From positions 1 to 33,917 of the forward strand of contig JBMTVT010000022.1 in NCBI GenBank assembly GCA_049451635.1: a DNA stretch of 33,917 nucleotides, read 5' to 3'. The number at the start of each line of letters is the position of its first letter. The first letter of the stretch is position 1. The DNA comes from JBMTVT01 sp049451635. GTDB taxonomy: Bacteria > Bacteroidota > Bacteroidia > Flavobacteriales > Flavobacteriaceae. Positions 15,004-23,934 of this stretch are shown one piece after another. A program made the translations under genes and the position numbers. The notes below the pieces were generated by a model, which was given only the letters and a program-made list of their open reading frames with translations, ran no database searches and was not told where the DNA came from.

Positions 15004-15867
15004 ATGAGACAACTTAAAATCACGAAACAAGTTACCAACAGAGAATCTAAATCGCTAGACAAGTACCTACAGGACATTAGCAAAATACCTTTAATAACTG
15101 CCGAAGAAGAGGTAGAATTAGCGCAACGCATAAAAAAAGGCGATCAAAAAGCTTTAGATACTCTAACAACTGCTAACTTACGTTTTGTAGTTTCAGTCTC
15201 AAAACAATATCAAAATCAAGGTTTAACACTTCCCGATTTAATCAATGAAGGCAATGCAGGCTTGGTAAAAGCAGCTAAACGCTTTGATGAAACCAGAGGT
15301 TTTAAATTTATATCGTATGCCGTTTGGTGGATTAGGCAAGCAATTCTTCAAGCTTTAGCTGAACAATCTCGAATAGTTAGGTTGCCTTTGAACAAAATTG
15401 GGTCTATCAACAAAATCAATAAAGCATATGCTTCATTGGAACAAGAATATGAAAGAGCACCCAATGCTGATGAAATTGCCAATAGATTGGATCTTACAAT
15501 TAGTAATGTAAAACAATCCATGAAAGTTTCTGGCAGACATGTTTCAATGGATGCACCGTTAAAAGAAGGTGAAACATCTAATTTATATGATGTTGTAAAA
15601 TCTGATGAATCAACAAAACCTGATGCTGATTTAATTCAAGATTCCTTAAATGTTGAAGTTAACAGAGCTTTAAATACACTGTCGGAAAAAGAAGCCGAAG
15701 TTATCCGTTTTTACTACGGTATAAGCAAAAAACAACCTATGAGCCTTCAAGAAATAGGGGAAGTCTTTGGATTGACACGAGAGCGCGTTAGGCAAATAAA
15801 AGAAAAAGGTATACGTAGATTACGACACACCTCAAAAAGTAAAGTACTAAAAACGTATTTAGGATAA
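15004..15867 (+). CDS. rpoD: Primary RNA polymerase sigma factor RpoD
   Basis: 287 aa, the short primary sigma form of Bacteroidetes that lacks region 1.1 and the non-conserved insert. Region 1.2 begins SLDKYLQDISKIPLIT. Region 2 has TANLRFVVSVSKQYQNQG, LPDLINEGNAGLVKAAKRFD and FKFISYAVWWIRQAILQAL (core binding and -10 recognition). Region 3 follows with NKIGSINKINKAYASLEQEY. Region 4 has IGEVFGLTRERVRQIKEKG (helix-turn-helix, -35/-33 binding). It directs transcription of most genes at TTTG/TAnnTTTG promoters, which are seen repeatedly in this window. It is followed 34 nt later by rpsU, so the two are probably cotranscribed. Confidence 0.96.
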   Translation: MRQLKITKQVTNRESKSLDKYLQDISKIPLITAEEEVELAQRIKKGDQKALDTLTTANLRFVVSVSKQYQNQGLTLPDLINEGNAGLVKAAKRFDETRGFKFISYAVWWIRQAILQALAEQSRIVRLPLNKIGSINKINKAYASLEQEYERAPNADEIANRLDLTISNVKQSMKVSGRHVSMDAPLKEGETSNLYDVVKSDESTKPDADLIQDSLNVEVNRALNTLSEKEAEVIRFYYGISKKQPMSLQEIGEVFGLTRERVRQIKEKGIRRLRHTSKSKVLKTYLG

Positions 15868-15901
15868 TCCTAAAACGAAACATTAAATAACGAAAAAATA
15901 C

Positions 15902-16096
15902 ATGTTAAAAATTATTGTAAAAGATGGCGAGAATATAGAACGTGCCTTAAAACGTTACAAAAGAAAACACAGAAATGTTAAAGTGATGCAAAACTTAAGA
16001 GATGGACAATTTTTTACTAAACCATCAGTAAAAAGACGTCGTGAAATTCAAAAAGCATCCTACATTCAAAATTTAAGAGATCAAGAAGACATATAG
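15902..16096 (+). CDS. rpsU: 30S ribosomal protein bS21
   Basis: 64 aa, strongly basic: MLKIIVKDGENIERALKRYK, FTKPSVKRRREIQKASY, ending LRDQEDI. It matches bS21, which sits near the anti-Shine-Dalgarno site on the 30S platform; in Bacteroidetes this is linked to their weak use of Shine-Dalgarno sequences (established for related species). It lies 34 nt after rpoD and ends at a shared bidirectional terminator. Confidence 0.95.
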   Translation: MLKIIVKDGENIERALKRYKRKHRNVKVMQNLRDGQFFTKPSVKRRREIQKASYIQNLRDQEDI

Positions 16097-16118
16097 CTTT
16101 TACAATTAGCAAAAAAAT

Positions 16119-16157
16119 AAAAAGCCTGTGCACATATTAATTGTAAACAGGCTTTTT
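16119..16157. terminator. Bidirectional terminator between rpsU and the DUF2797 gene
   Basis: AAAAAGCCTGT (16119-16129) and ACAGGCTTTTT (16147-16157) are exact reverse complements, with T5 on one strand and an A-rich run giving T's on the other. The DUF2797 stop codon overlaps the right arm. Confidence 0.85.
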
Positions 16158-16950
16158 AATTTATTGAAATAGTTATTACCAAACCTTCGTTGCCTCGGAT
16201 ATTAAAAACGGTTTCGTCTTCAAAAATAAGATACTGCCCTTTTATGCCTACTAATTTACCTGTATAACTATGTTCCTTGATAATATTTAAGCTTTTTGGC
16301 TTTTCTGGATATCGGTTTACAGGAAACTCTAAATTGGTTTCGGTGTTACTTTCAATAAAATAATCTCTAGCCTCATCAGGGATGTATTGTTTAAGTCGCT
16401 CCCTTAATGCAACCAAATCTTTATCAATTATATCATTTTTAAGCATCGTGCGCCAATTGGTTTTATCACCAATATGGTCTTTTAAAGCCACTTCGGTAAT
16501 ACCTGCTAAATATCTATTGGGCACCTCAACAATCTCTATCGCTTCATGGGCACCTTGGTCAATCCAACGTGTTGGTACTTGACTTTTTCTGGTCACGCCA
16601 ACTTTCACGTTACTTGAGTTTGCCAAATACACAATATGTGGTTGTAATTGTACTTTCTTTTCATATTCCAAATCGCGGTCTTCTTTATCTAAATGTGCCA
16701 TACTCAATTCTGGGCGCATCACCCAATCGGCAGCTTGTGGCACATCAAAAAAACAACTTTTACAAAAACCTTGTCGGTAAATAGGTTTATCCAACCCACA
16801 GTTTAAACATTGATATTTAATAAATTGCATGGTTATGGTTTTATCCAGCAATTGGTTCATATTTATGAAGTCATTTTCAAACACTAAATAATATTGAATA
16901 GGTTTTGAAAACTCGGTCGCCATTTTTGTTAAAACCCCTTGGTAGTTCAT
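16156..16950 (-). CDS. DUF2797 zinc-ribbon protein
   Basis: 264 aa. A four-cysteine zinc-binding knot CLNCG...CKSC spans about residues 48-66. The central part (HIVYLANSSNVKVGVTRKSQVPTRWIDQGA, about 105-134, split here at SSNVKVGVT and TRWIDQGA) resembles a GIY-YIG-like core as described for DUF2797. The C-terminal YTGKLVGIKGQYLIFEDETVFNIR is a beta-rich strand pair. Function not established; nucleic-acid contact is plausible. A 43-nt divergent intergenic space separates it from the GH3 gene. The start MNYQGVLTKMA fits the family. Confidence 0.85.
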   Translation of the reverse strand: MNYQGVLTKMATEFSKPIQYYLVFENDFINMNQLLDKTITMQFIKYQCLNCGLDKPIYRQGFCKSCFFDVPQAADWVMRPELSMAHLDKEDRDLEYEKKVQLQPHIVYLANSSNVKVGVTRKSQVPTRWIDQGAHEAIEIVEVPNRYLAGITEVALKDHIGDKTNWRTMLKNDIIDKDLVALRERLKQYIPDEARDYFIESNTETNLEFPVNRYPEKPKSLNIIKEHSYTGKLVGIKGQYLIFEDETVFNIRGNEGLVITISIN

Positions 16951-16993
16951 AAAAAAAAATCTTATTTTTAGAAAACCTAAAGATAAACTAAAT

Positions 16994-18508
16994 ATGTCAA
17001 TTCCATTAGTAAATTCTATTGCTTCATGGTTTTTAAAAAAGCGATTTCATCAAATTGAATTGTTTTTAAAATATCCTAATGAAGTTCAAAATGAATTGCT
17101 TTTAAGCCTTATAGATTTTGCTAAAAACACTGAAATTGGCAAGCAATATGACTTTGCTACCATAAAAAACTATGAAACTTTCACAAATAGAATACCCATA
17201 AAAAACTATGATGGTTGGCAAGATGTTATTGAGCGTTCTCGAAAAGGTGAGAATAATTTGTTTTGGCCAACACCTATAAAATGGTTTGCAAAATCTAGTG
17301 GCACAACGCGTTCGAAAAGTAAATTTATACCCGTAAGTGAAGAATCGCTGGAAGATTGCCACTATGCTGCCAGTAAAGATTTGTTGTGCATGTACTTAAA
17401 TAATAATGAAGACTCTCAATTATTTACTGGTAAAAGTTTGCGCCTTGGAGGAAGCAAGGAACTTTATAAAGAAAATGGTACAGCTTTTGGTGATTTATCG
17501 GCTATTTTAATAGATAATATGCCATTTTGGGCAGAGTTTAGTAGTACCCCTAGCAATAAGGTATCTTTGATGAGTGATTGGGAACACAAAATGCAAGCCA
17601 TTGTTGATGAAACCATCAATGAAAATGTCACAAGTCTTGCTGGTGTGCCTTCTTGGATGCTCGTTTTACTCAATAATGTTTTGGAAACTACAGACAAAAA
17701 AAATTTGTTTGATATTTGGCCAAACCTAGAGGTTTATTTTCATGGTGGTGTTAGTTTCACGCCTTATAAAGACCAGTACAAAAGAATACTCCCTAAAACC
17801 AATTTTAAATATTACGAAATTTATAATGCTTCTGAAGGTTTTTTTGCCATTCAAGATCAAAATGGCTCCAACGAATTATTACTCATGCTAGATTATGGTA
17901 TTTTCTATGAGTTTATCCCCATGGATATATATGCCACCCAAGGAGAAAAGGCAATTCCGTTAAGTGAGGTAAAACTTGATGTTAACTACGCTGTTATCAT
18001 AACTACAAATGCAGGATTATGGCGTTATAAAATTGGTGATACTGTAAAATTTACTTCATTAAACCCTTACAGAATTAAAATTTCCGGAAGAACAAAACAT
18101 CACATTAATGTTTTTGGAGAAGAGCTTATTATTGAAAATGCTGAAAATGCCCTAAAAAAAGTATGCAAACGTACAAAAGCTGAAATTGTAGATTTTACTG
18201 CTGCCCCAGTTTTTATGAAAGGCAAGGAGAAAGGCGCCCATGAATGGCTAATTGAATTTAAAACCCCACCTAAAGATCTTGACTATTTTAACGAATTATT
18301 TGATAATGCCTTGAAATCCTTAAACTCTGATTATGAAGCAAAAAGATACAATAATATTACCCTTAACAAACCAAAAATAAATATTGCCCGTAAAAATTTA
18401 TTTTACGATTGGTTAAAACAAAACAACAAATTAGGTGGGCAGCACAAAATACCTCGGCTTTCGAATACCAGAAATTATATTGAAGAACTCTTAAGTATGA
18501 ATTCATAG
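16994..18508 (+). CDS. GH3 auxin-responsive-promoter family adenylate-forming enzyme
   Basis: 504 aa, full length for the family. ATP motif I is SSGTTRSKSKFIP (about 102-114), motif II YNASEGFFAIQD (about 276-287) and motif III VIITTNAGLWRYKIGDTVKF (about 328-347), with the C-terminal sub-domain near GRTKHHINVFGEELIIENA. Plant GH3 enzymes join amino acids to acyl substrates through an acyl-AMP intermediate. Bacterial members are common in Bacteroidetes but their substrates are largely unknown. No biosynthetic neighbours help. The reaction class is secure; the substrates are not. Confidence 0.9.
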   Translation: MSIPLVNSIASWFLKKRFHQIELFLKYPNEVQNELLLSLIDFAKNTEIGKQYDFATIKNYETFTNRIPIKNYDGWQDVIERSRKGENNLFWPTPIKWFAKSSGTTRSKSKFIPVSEESLEDCHYAASKDLLCMYLNNNEDSQLFTGKSLRLGGSKELYKENGTAFGDLSAILIDNMPFWAEFSSTPSNKVSLMSDWEHKMQAIVDETINENVTSLAGVPSWMLVLLNNVLETTDKKNLFDIWPNLEVYFHGGVSFTPYKDQYKRILPKTNFKYYEIYNASEGFFAIQDQNGSNELLLMLDYGIFYEFIPMDIYATQGEKAIPLSEVKLDVNYAVIITTNAGLWRYKIGDTVKFTSLNPYRIKISGRTKHHINVFGEELIIENAENALKKVCKRTKAEIVDFTAAPVFMKGKEKGAHEWLIEFKTPPKDLDYFNELFDNALKSLNSDYEAKRYNNITLNKPKINIARKNLFYDWLKQNNKLGGQHKIPRLSNTRNYIEELLSMNS

Positions 18509-18653
18509 GAATTTATTGCAATCAGAAACATCTCTAAAACAAGTGCTTAACGAATTAAATTGCTATTGGTCTAAGATTTTTTTTAACCTTGGCTCTGCCT
18601 TAATATTTATCCATAATTACTCCTAACCCTCTCTTAAGATGAAAACTAAATTA

Positions 18654-19103
18654 ACCCGTTGTGCATTTTAAATAATGCTGATTTTAATATTGTTAATGTT
18701 TCTGCCAAATATAAATTTGTTGATATACTGAATTGTTATAAGGACCGCTATTTTAGATAGGATCCTCGTCTTAAATCCACGAAAAGACTTAGCATAATTA
18801 CGTCTTATCAAAAACTGGTCACATAGTTGAGAAAACAGTGTCTCTATTCTTTTCCTCTTTTTTCTGAATACATAAGGTTGTTTTTTGTAATCTTTTTGAG
18901 CCCTTCTCATAGGTGTATTTAGCTTTATATTACAGGTTTCAAATAAGTTGAGCTGTATTTGTGTTGATAGATACCCTCTATCTCCAATTAAAGTGCAATC
19001 GCTCATTTTTAACGATAAATCGATTAAGTGCTATTACAAAAGAGTTTTTAAACGAGTATTTCGTCTAATAAATCTAAAACCCTAAAAAACACTTTGCACA
19101 GGT
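18654..19103 (-). mobile_element. IS982-type element, internally deleted remnant
   Basis: The C-terminal transposase fragment (18668-19006) is bounded on one side by ACCCGTTGTGC just past its stop, and on the other, ~100 nt upstream of its ATG, by TTTGCACAGGT. The ends share TGTGCA and ACC as imperfect inverted repeats. No target duplication was recognised. The middle, holding the N-terminal two-thirds of the transposase, is missing. Confidence 0.5.
18668..19006 (-). pseudogene. IS982-family transposase, C-terminal fragment
   Basis: 112 aa beginning MSDCTLIGDRGYLSTQIQLN and running through RKKRKRIETLFSQLCDQF and RNYAKSFRGFKTRILSKIA. This is the last third of an IS982-type transposase (normally about 290-300 aa); the conserved catalytic DDE part upstream is mostly absent. 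Reading back, a TAG stop lies eight codons before the ATG. The preceding sequence looks like the IS leader joined to the C-terminal part, as in an internal deletion. Not expected to be active. It lies between the GH3 gene and clpX. Confidence 0.8.
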
Positions 19104-19192
19104 ATTGGTTTAAATATACTTTTACCAAAGTTTTAAAAAGCATGAAGAAGGTTTATTGATAGTGTCCATTATTAATTAATATCCATAAAAAT

Positions 19193-19222
19193 AAAAAACC
19201 ACGCCAATGGCGTGGTTTTTTT
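19193..19222 (-). terminator. clpX terminator
   Basis: AAAAAACCACGCC/GGCGTGGTTTTTT with a short AAT-type loop, T-run on both strands, 20 nt past the clpX stop. It also shields clpX from the IS remnant. Confidence 0.85.
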
Positions 19223-19241
19223 AAGTGCTTAAACAAAACTA

Positions 19242-20474
19242 TTAAGAAACTACTTTAAGTTTCTTTAAGGTTGTTTTTGTTAATTTATCTTCAGCATAAG
19301 ATTTTGTTACGCATAATTTTTTCTCATCGCTACTTGGTAATTCAAACATAGCATCTGTTAAAATTTCTTCACATAATGAACGTAATCCCCTTGCTCCTAA
19401 TTTGTACTCAATGGCTTTGTTTACTATAAAATCTAAAGCACCATCAGTAATACTAAAATCAATATCGTCCATTGTAAACAACTTCTTGTATTGTTTAATG
19501 ATAGCGTTTTTAGGTTCAGTAAGAATAGCTCTTAACGTGTCGGCATCCAAAGGATCCATATAGGTTAATACTGGTAGTCTACCTATAATTTCTGGAATCA
19601 ATCCGAAATCCTTTAAATCTTTTGGGATAATATACTGAAATAAATGGTTTTGGTCAACAACATCATCAGACATGGATGCGCTATAACCAACTGCTTGCAT
19701 GTTTAAACGTTTTGAAATAACCCGTTCAACACCATCAAAAGCTCCACCAGCAATAAACAAAATGTTTTCGGTATTCACCTCAATAAACTTTTGGTCTGGG
19801 TGTTTACGACCTCCTTTGGGCGGTACATTTACAACAGTACCTTCCAACAACTTTAAAAGGGCTTGTTGCACACCTTCCCCAGACACATCACGAGTTATGG
19901 ATGGATTGTCACTTTTACGCGCAATTTTATCTATTTCATCTATAAAAACAATACCTTTTTCTGCCTTTTCAAGATTGTAATCGGCAGCTTGCAATAACCT
20001 TGTCAAAATACTCTCAACATCCTCACCTACATAACCTGCTTCAGTTAAAACTGTTGCATCAACTATGGCCAAAGGCACATTAAGCATTCTGGCAATGGTT
20101 TTAGCCATTAAGGTTTTACCCGTACCCGTTTGACCAACCATAATGATATTGCTTTTTTGAATATCAATATCGTCTTTTGATGGAGGTTGCAATAACCTTT
20201 TGTAATGATTATAAACCGCAACAGACATCACTTTTTTAGTCATTCCCTGGCCTATAATGTACTCATCTAGAAATGCTTTGATTTGTTGTGGTTTACGAAG
20301 TTTTAATTCAGAAGATAAATCACTGCCATCATTTTGTTTGGATTCTTCAAGCACTATACCATGTGCCTGCTCTATACATCTATCACAAATGTGTGCATCT
20401 AATCCTGCTATTAATAAGTTCGTTTCAGGCTTTTTACGACCACAAAATGAACAATCTAATTCTTCTTTTGCCAT
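19242..20474 (-). CDS. clpX: ATP-dependent protease unfoldase ClpX
   Basis: 410 aa. The zinc-binding domain has CSFCG (8-12) and CDRC (30-33). AAA+ motifs are Walker A GQTGTGKT (114-121), Walker B IVFIDE (175-180), sensor region FGLIPEIIGRLPV and GARGLRS (sensor 2). ClpX unfolds tagged substrates and feeds them to ClpP. The ClpP-docking loop, IGF in E. coli, appears here as VGY (262-264). It lies 75 nt after clpP on the same strand and probably in one transcript. Confidence 0.97.
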   Translation of the reverse strand: MAKEELDCSFCGRKKPETNLLIAGLDAHICDRCIEQAHGIVLEESKQNDGSDLSSELKLRKPQQIKAFLDEYIIGQGMTKKVMSVAVYNHYKRLLQPPSKDDIDIQKSNIIMVGQTGTGKTLMAKTIARMLNVPLAIVDATVLTEAGYVGEDVESILTRLLQAADYNLEKAEKGIVFIDEIDKIARKSDNPSITRDVSGEGVQQALLKLLEGTVVNVPPKGGRKHPDQKFIEVNTENILFIAGGAFDGVERVISKRLNMQAVGYSASMSDDVVDQNHLFQYIIPKDLKDFGLIPEIIGRLPVLTYMDPLDADTLRAILTEPKNAIIKQYKKLFTMDDIDFSITDGALDFIVNKAIEYKLGARGLRSLCEEILTDAMFELPSSDEKKLCVTKSYAEDKLTKTTLKKLKVVS

Positions 20475-20549
20475 TAATCTTATTATGTTTTCAGGAATAA
20501 ATTTTTATAAATTCCTCTCTAAGAATTCTTTAAAATTACAAATTTTTAT

Positions 20550-21224
20550 TTAATCGCGGGTTAAAATTTCATCAATCATACCATACTCCTTAGCTTTATC
20601 AGCCTTCATCCAGTAATCTCTATCACTATCTTCATATACTTTATCATAATCTTGACCAGAATGTTTACTGATGATTTTATAAAGTTCTTCTTTTAAAATT
20701 AATATCTCACGTGCAGTAATTTCAATATCACTAGCCTGCCCTTGAGCACCCCCTAAGGGTTGATGAATCATCACACGGGAATGTGTTAAACCGCTACGTT
20801 TACCTTTTTTTCCGGCACATAATAATACAGCACCCATGGATGCTGCCATTCCAGTACAAATAGTTGCCACATCTGGTTTAATAAACTGCATCGTATCATA
20901 AATTCCCAATCCAGCATAAACACTTCCTCCCGGAGAGTTGATATAAATCTGTATATCTTTTGAAGCATCTGTACTTTCTAAAAATAATAATTGGGCTTGT
21001 ATAATATTTGCCACTTGATCGTTTATAGCGGTTCCTAAAAAGATAATACGATCCATCATTAAACGAGAGAAAACGTCAAAAATAGCGATATTCATTTGGC
21101 GCTCTTCAATAATGTTTGGGGTTAAATTTGTTGGGTACATACTACTAATAATTTTATTGTAGTAAGTACTGCTTATACCTTGGTCTTTTATCGCGAATTT
21201 TTCAAATTCTTTTGCGTAATCCAT
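20550..21224 (-). CDS. clpP: ATP-dependent protease proteolytic subunit ClpP
   Basis: 224 aa serine peptidase. Catalytic triad Ser129 (TGMAASMG), His154 (RVMIHQPLGG) and Asp203 (SDRDYWM). The INSPGGSVYAGLGIYD strand forms the substrate-binding edge. A roughly 40-residue N-terminal stretch (MDYAKEFEKFAIKDQG to IIEER) precedes the core, containing the likely propeptide and axial loop. It assembles with ClpX. The start is a good ATG, and the 139-nt gap to tig contains a terminator. Confidence 0.97.
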   Translation of the reverse strand: MDYAKEFEKFAIKDQGISSTYYNKIISSMYPTNLTPNIIEERQMNIAIFDVFSRLMMDRIIFLGTAINDQVANIIQAQLLFLESTDASKDIQIYINSPGGSVYAGLGIYDTMQFIKPDVATICTGMAASMGAVLLCAGKKGKRSGLTHSRVMIHQPLGGAQGQASDIEITAREILILKEELYKIISKHSGQDYDKVYEDSDRDYWMKADKAKEYGMIDEILTRD

Positions 21225-21310
21225 AATTGCAAGTAATGTTTTTAATTAAAGTATTGATAAACAGTAAACTATATTGAAATCAATTTTAATAAAGGTTATT
21301 TTGAATAAAA

Positions 21311-21340
21311 AAGCGCCTAAACCTTTTGATTTAAGCGCTT
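21311..21340 (-). terminator. tig terminator
   Basis: The minus-strand stem AAGCGCTTAAA/TTTAGGCGCTT (one G-U pair) is followed by TTTTT. It separates tig from clpP. Confidence 0.75.
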
Positions 21341-21363
21341 AAATATAAGCATTTATTCTTTAT

Positions 21364-22692
21364 TTATTTATCGCCATAAACTTCTTTAACAAAGTTTTCA
21401 TAACTTAGTTCTTTAACTTTAAGATTGGCTTTTTCTTTGTAAAGATTTAATAGTTTTTGACTGATAAGCTGCTCTGAAATTCTACGGGCTTCATCTTGGT
21501 TTGACAATACACGTGCAGCGATGTCATCCAATTCTTTATCAGAAGGGTTCATTTGGCCAAACTGTGCCATTTGAGCTTTTATCATATTTCTAGCATGATT
21601 TTTAATATCCTCCATAGTAACTTGAATGTTGTTTTCTTCAATTAATTTGCTTTCAATTAATTGATAGCGCAAGCTTTTTTCAGATTTTTGGTATTCTTCC
21701 TTAGCTTGGTCTGCATCCATTTCTTTTTCTCCCGCTGTTTGCAACCATTTTGTTAAAAACTCTGCAGGTAAATCAAATTTTGTGTTTTCAACCAAATATT
21801 CAGTAACATCATTCAGCAATTTTTGATCTGCTTGCTGTACAAATTGGTTTTCAGCGTCTTCTTTTATTTTTGCTTTTAGCTCGGTAACAGTAGTTACAAC
21901 ATCTTTTCCGAAAAGTTTATCAAACAGTTCTTGATCTAAATCTACCAACTCTCGTTTATTGATTTCATTAATGGCAAAATTAACTTCAATATCAAGACTG
22001 TGCACATCATCATGACCAAGTTTTAAGGCGTGCATTAATTCATGCTCATCATCATAAAGCCCTTTGGTTTTTAGTGTAATGACATCTCCAACTTTAGCGC
22101 CAATGAATTGTTTTTCGGTTGTCTTTCCTTTAAACTTATCTAAAGTTAAAGTTACTTTATTTTCAATTTCTTTTTCTTCGTTAGTGAATGTTCCTGTAAT
22201 TTCACTATCCTTTTCAACAACATCTTGAGATACCAGTTTACCATATTGCTTTTGAATACGCTCTACTTGCTCATCAATCATTTTTTTATCAGCAACAATA
22301 TTGTATTGCGTGATGGCTTTTTTACTTTTTAAATCTACATTAAATTCTGGCGCTAAACCCAATTCAAATTCAAAAGAAAAACCATCAGCGTCCCAATTTA
22401 TATCGTTTTGTGGTTTTGGCAGCGGTTGCCCAAGTACATCTAACTTTTCTTCAGTTAAATATTTATTTAAAGCATCTTGTAAAAGCTTATTTACTTCATC
22501 AACCAAAACGGCCTTTCCGTATTGCTTTTTAACCATACCCATAGGCACATGCCCTTTTCTAAAACCAGGAATGTTTGCTGTTTTACGATAATCCGTTAAG
22601 ATTTTCTCTACTTTATCACTGTAATCTTCTTTAGCGATATCTACTTTTACTACAGCATTTAATGCATCAACGTTTTCTCTTGTAATATTCAT
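21364..22692 (-). CDS. tig: Trigger factor, ribosome-associated chaperone
   Basis: 442 aa. The N-terminal ribosome-binding domain (1-115) contains IPGFRKGHVPMGMVKKQYGK, which holds the ribosome-docking signature (GFRKG). A PPIase-like insert spans about 145-240 (SEITGTFTNEEKEI, GAKVGDVITL). The C-terminal helical arm runs from about 250 to 430. It binds nascent chains at the exit tunnel. Its promoter lies in a palindrome just upstream. It precedes clpP-clpX, the usual genomic order. Confidence 0.95.
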   Translation of the reverse strand: MNITRENVDALNAVVKVDIAKEDYSDKVEKILTDYRKTANIPGFRKGHVPMGMVKKQYGKAVLVDEVNKLLQDALNKYLTEEKLDVLGQPLPKPQNDINWDADGFSFEFELGLAPEFNVDLKSKKAITQYNIVADKKMIDEQVERIQKQYGKLVSQDVVEKDSEITGTFTNEEKEIENKVTLTLDKFKGKTTEKQFIGAKVGDVITLKTKGLYDDEHELMHALKLGHDDVHSLDIEVNFAINEINKRELVDLDQELFDKLFGKDVVTTVTELKAKIKEDAENQFVQQADQKLLNDVTEYLVENTKFDLPAEFLTKWLQTAGEKEMDADQAKEEYQKSEKSLRYQLIESKLIEENNIQVTMEDIKNHARNMIKAQMAQFGQMNPSDKELDDIAARVLSNQDEARRISEQLISQKLLNLYKEKANLKVKELSYENFVKEVYGDK

Positions 22693-22722
22693 TTTAAAAA
22701 TCGATTCTTTGTGTAACCAAAA

Positions 22723-22757
22723 TTGGGATGCAAAAATAGTATATTTTTACATCCCAA
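22723..22757. repeat. Palindrome overlapping the tig promoter
   Basis: TTGGGATGCAAAAATA (22723-22738) and TATTTTTACATCCCAA (22742-22757) are reverse complements at 15 of 16 positions, with a 3-nt centre. It covers the -7 box and all but the -33 TTTG, so it could be an operator. Confidence 0.7.
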
Positions 22758-22761
22758 CAAA
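22731..22761 (-). promoter_or_regulatory. tig promoter
   Basis: On the minus strand TTTG (22761-22758), a 19-nt spacer and TATTTTTG (22738-22731) match the Bacteroidetes consensus. The start codon is 38 nt downstream. Confidence 0.75.
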
Positions 22762-22785
22762 GTTTTTAATTGCTTGATTTTGAAG

Positions 22786-23139
22786 CTAGTTTTTGTCTTC
22801 TTTTAAAAGTGAATGGAGAATAGATTGTAGCACCGAAAGGAGGATGCTAAATAACAATGCAATCCAAATACTACTTACTGAAAAACCATCAATTAACTTA
22901 TCGGCCAATAAAATAATTAAGGCATTAATTATTAATAAAAACAGACCTAATGTTATGATGGTTATAGGTAATGTTAGAATGACCAAAATAGGTTTTACAA
23001 ATAAATTTAACACCGATAGTACAATAGCAACAATAATGGCGGTAACATAAGAATCTAAAGCAACTCCGCTATTTCTTAGTAAATAGGATATAATAAATAC
23101 GGCAACGGCGTTTAATAAAAGTTTGATTATAAGCTTCAT
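22786..23139 (-). CDS. Phage-holin-family (PF04020-type) membrane protein
   Basis: 117 aa, almost wholly hydrophobic, with four helices (about 3-20, 29-50, 53-73 and 88-110). Typical repeats are VTAIIVAIVLSVLNLFVKPIL and LTLPITIITLGLFLLIINAL (split). The family name is historical; chromosomal members are small integral membrane proteins of unknown role and are not evidence of a prophage. No phage genes are nearby. It is on the same strand as the hydrolase gene 30 nt upstream, so it could be the third gene of a pdxJ operon. Confidence 0.85.
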   Translation of the reverse strand: MKLIIKLLLNAVAVFIISYLLRNSGVALDSYVTAIIVAIVLSVLNLFVKPILVILTLPITIITLGLFLLIINALIILLADKLIDGFSVSSIWIALLFSILLSVLQSILHSLLKEDKN

Positions 23140-23169
23140 ATTTTTCGAATTTTATTAAATGTACAAAAA

Positions 23170-23934
23170 CTAAGAAACAAAATCCATAACCGCATCGAAA
23201 AAGTCTTCTGGGTTTTCGGCATGTAACCAATGGCCTGCATTGGCAATAGTTACTATTTTGGCATTTGGAAAGTGGTTTTTTATAATACGCTCGTCACCAA
23301 CACCTATATATTCTGATCGGTTTCCACGTAAAAACAAAGTATCTTTTTCAAAAACAGCATAACTTGGTAAAGCTTCACCTACTTCGGCTACTTCATTTTT
23401 TAAAACCTCTAAATTAATGCGAAGCCCTAATTTTCCTTTTTCAACCCAATATAGGTTTTTTAGTAAAAATTGGCGTATGCCCCAGTCCGATATGTATTCA
23501 CTTAAAACTTTATCGGCTTCTCCTCTGCTTTTTACTTCATTAAAATTTATAGCACTCAATCCATTTAAAATCACATCATGATGGACAGGATAAAATCGCG
23601 GTGAAATATCTGCGACCAGTAATTTTGAAACCATTTCTGGATATTCTGTAGCAAATAGCATTGCGGTTTTTCCACCCATGGAATGGCCCATAAGAACAAT
23701 ATCTTTTAGTTGATGCGCATCACAATAGTTTTTTAAATCATCAGCCAGAATTTCATAATTAAATTCATTACTCCAAAAACTGCGCCCATGGTTACGTTGA
23801 TCTATTAAATGCACTTGGAAACCTTGTTCACTAAATTGTGAGCCTAATGTTTTCCAGTTATCACTCATCCCTAAAAATCCATGCAGAATAACAAATGGTC
23901 TCCCTTCCCCTAATATGTTTGAATGTAAAAGCAT
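23170..23934 (-). CDS. Alpha/beta-hydrolase (YbfF-like esterase)
   Basis: 254 aa. The oxyanion turn is HGFLGMSDNW, DQRNHGRS (45-52) is conserved in YbfF-type esterases, and the nucleophile elbow is GHSMGG with Ser85. An acid lies in the strand before FLRGNRSEY and the catalytic His in NAGHWLHAENP (about 235). It hydrolyses short acyl esters in related enzymes; the true substrate is unknown. The ATG overlaps the pdxJ stop (TAATG), so the two are translationally coupled. Confidence 0.9.
   Translation of the reverse strand: MLLHSNILGEGRPFVILHGFLGMSDNWKTLGSQFSEQGFQVHLIDQRNHGRSFWSNEFNYEILADDLKNYCDAHQLKDIVLMGHSMGGKTAMLFATEYPEMVSKLLVADISPRFYPVHHDVILNGLSAINFNEVKSRGEADKVLSEYISDWGIRQFLLKNLYWVEKGKLGLRINLEVLKNEVAEVGEALPSYAVFEKDTLFLRGNRSEYIGVGDERIIKNHFPNAKIVTIANAGHWLHAENPEDFFDAVMDFVS

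Noticed and set aside
22786..23139. Prophage marker because of the holin family name
   Set aside because: The family is chromosomal in many bacteria and no other phage gene is present.
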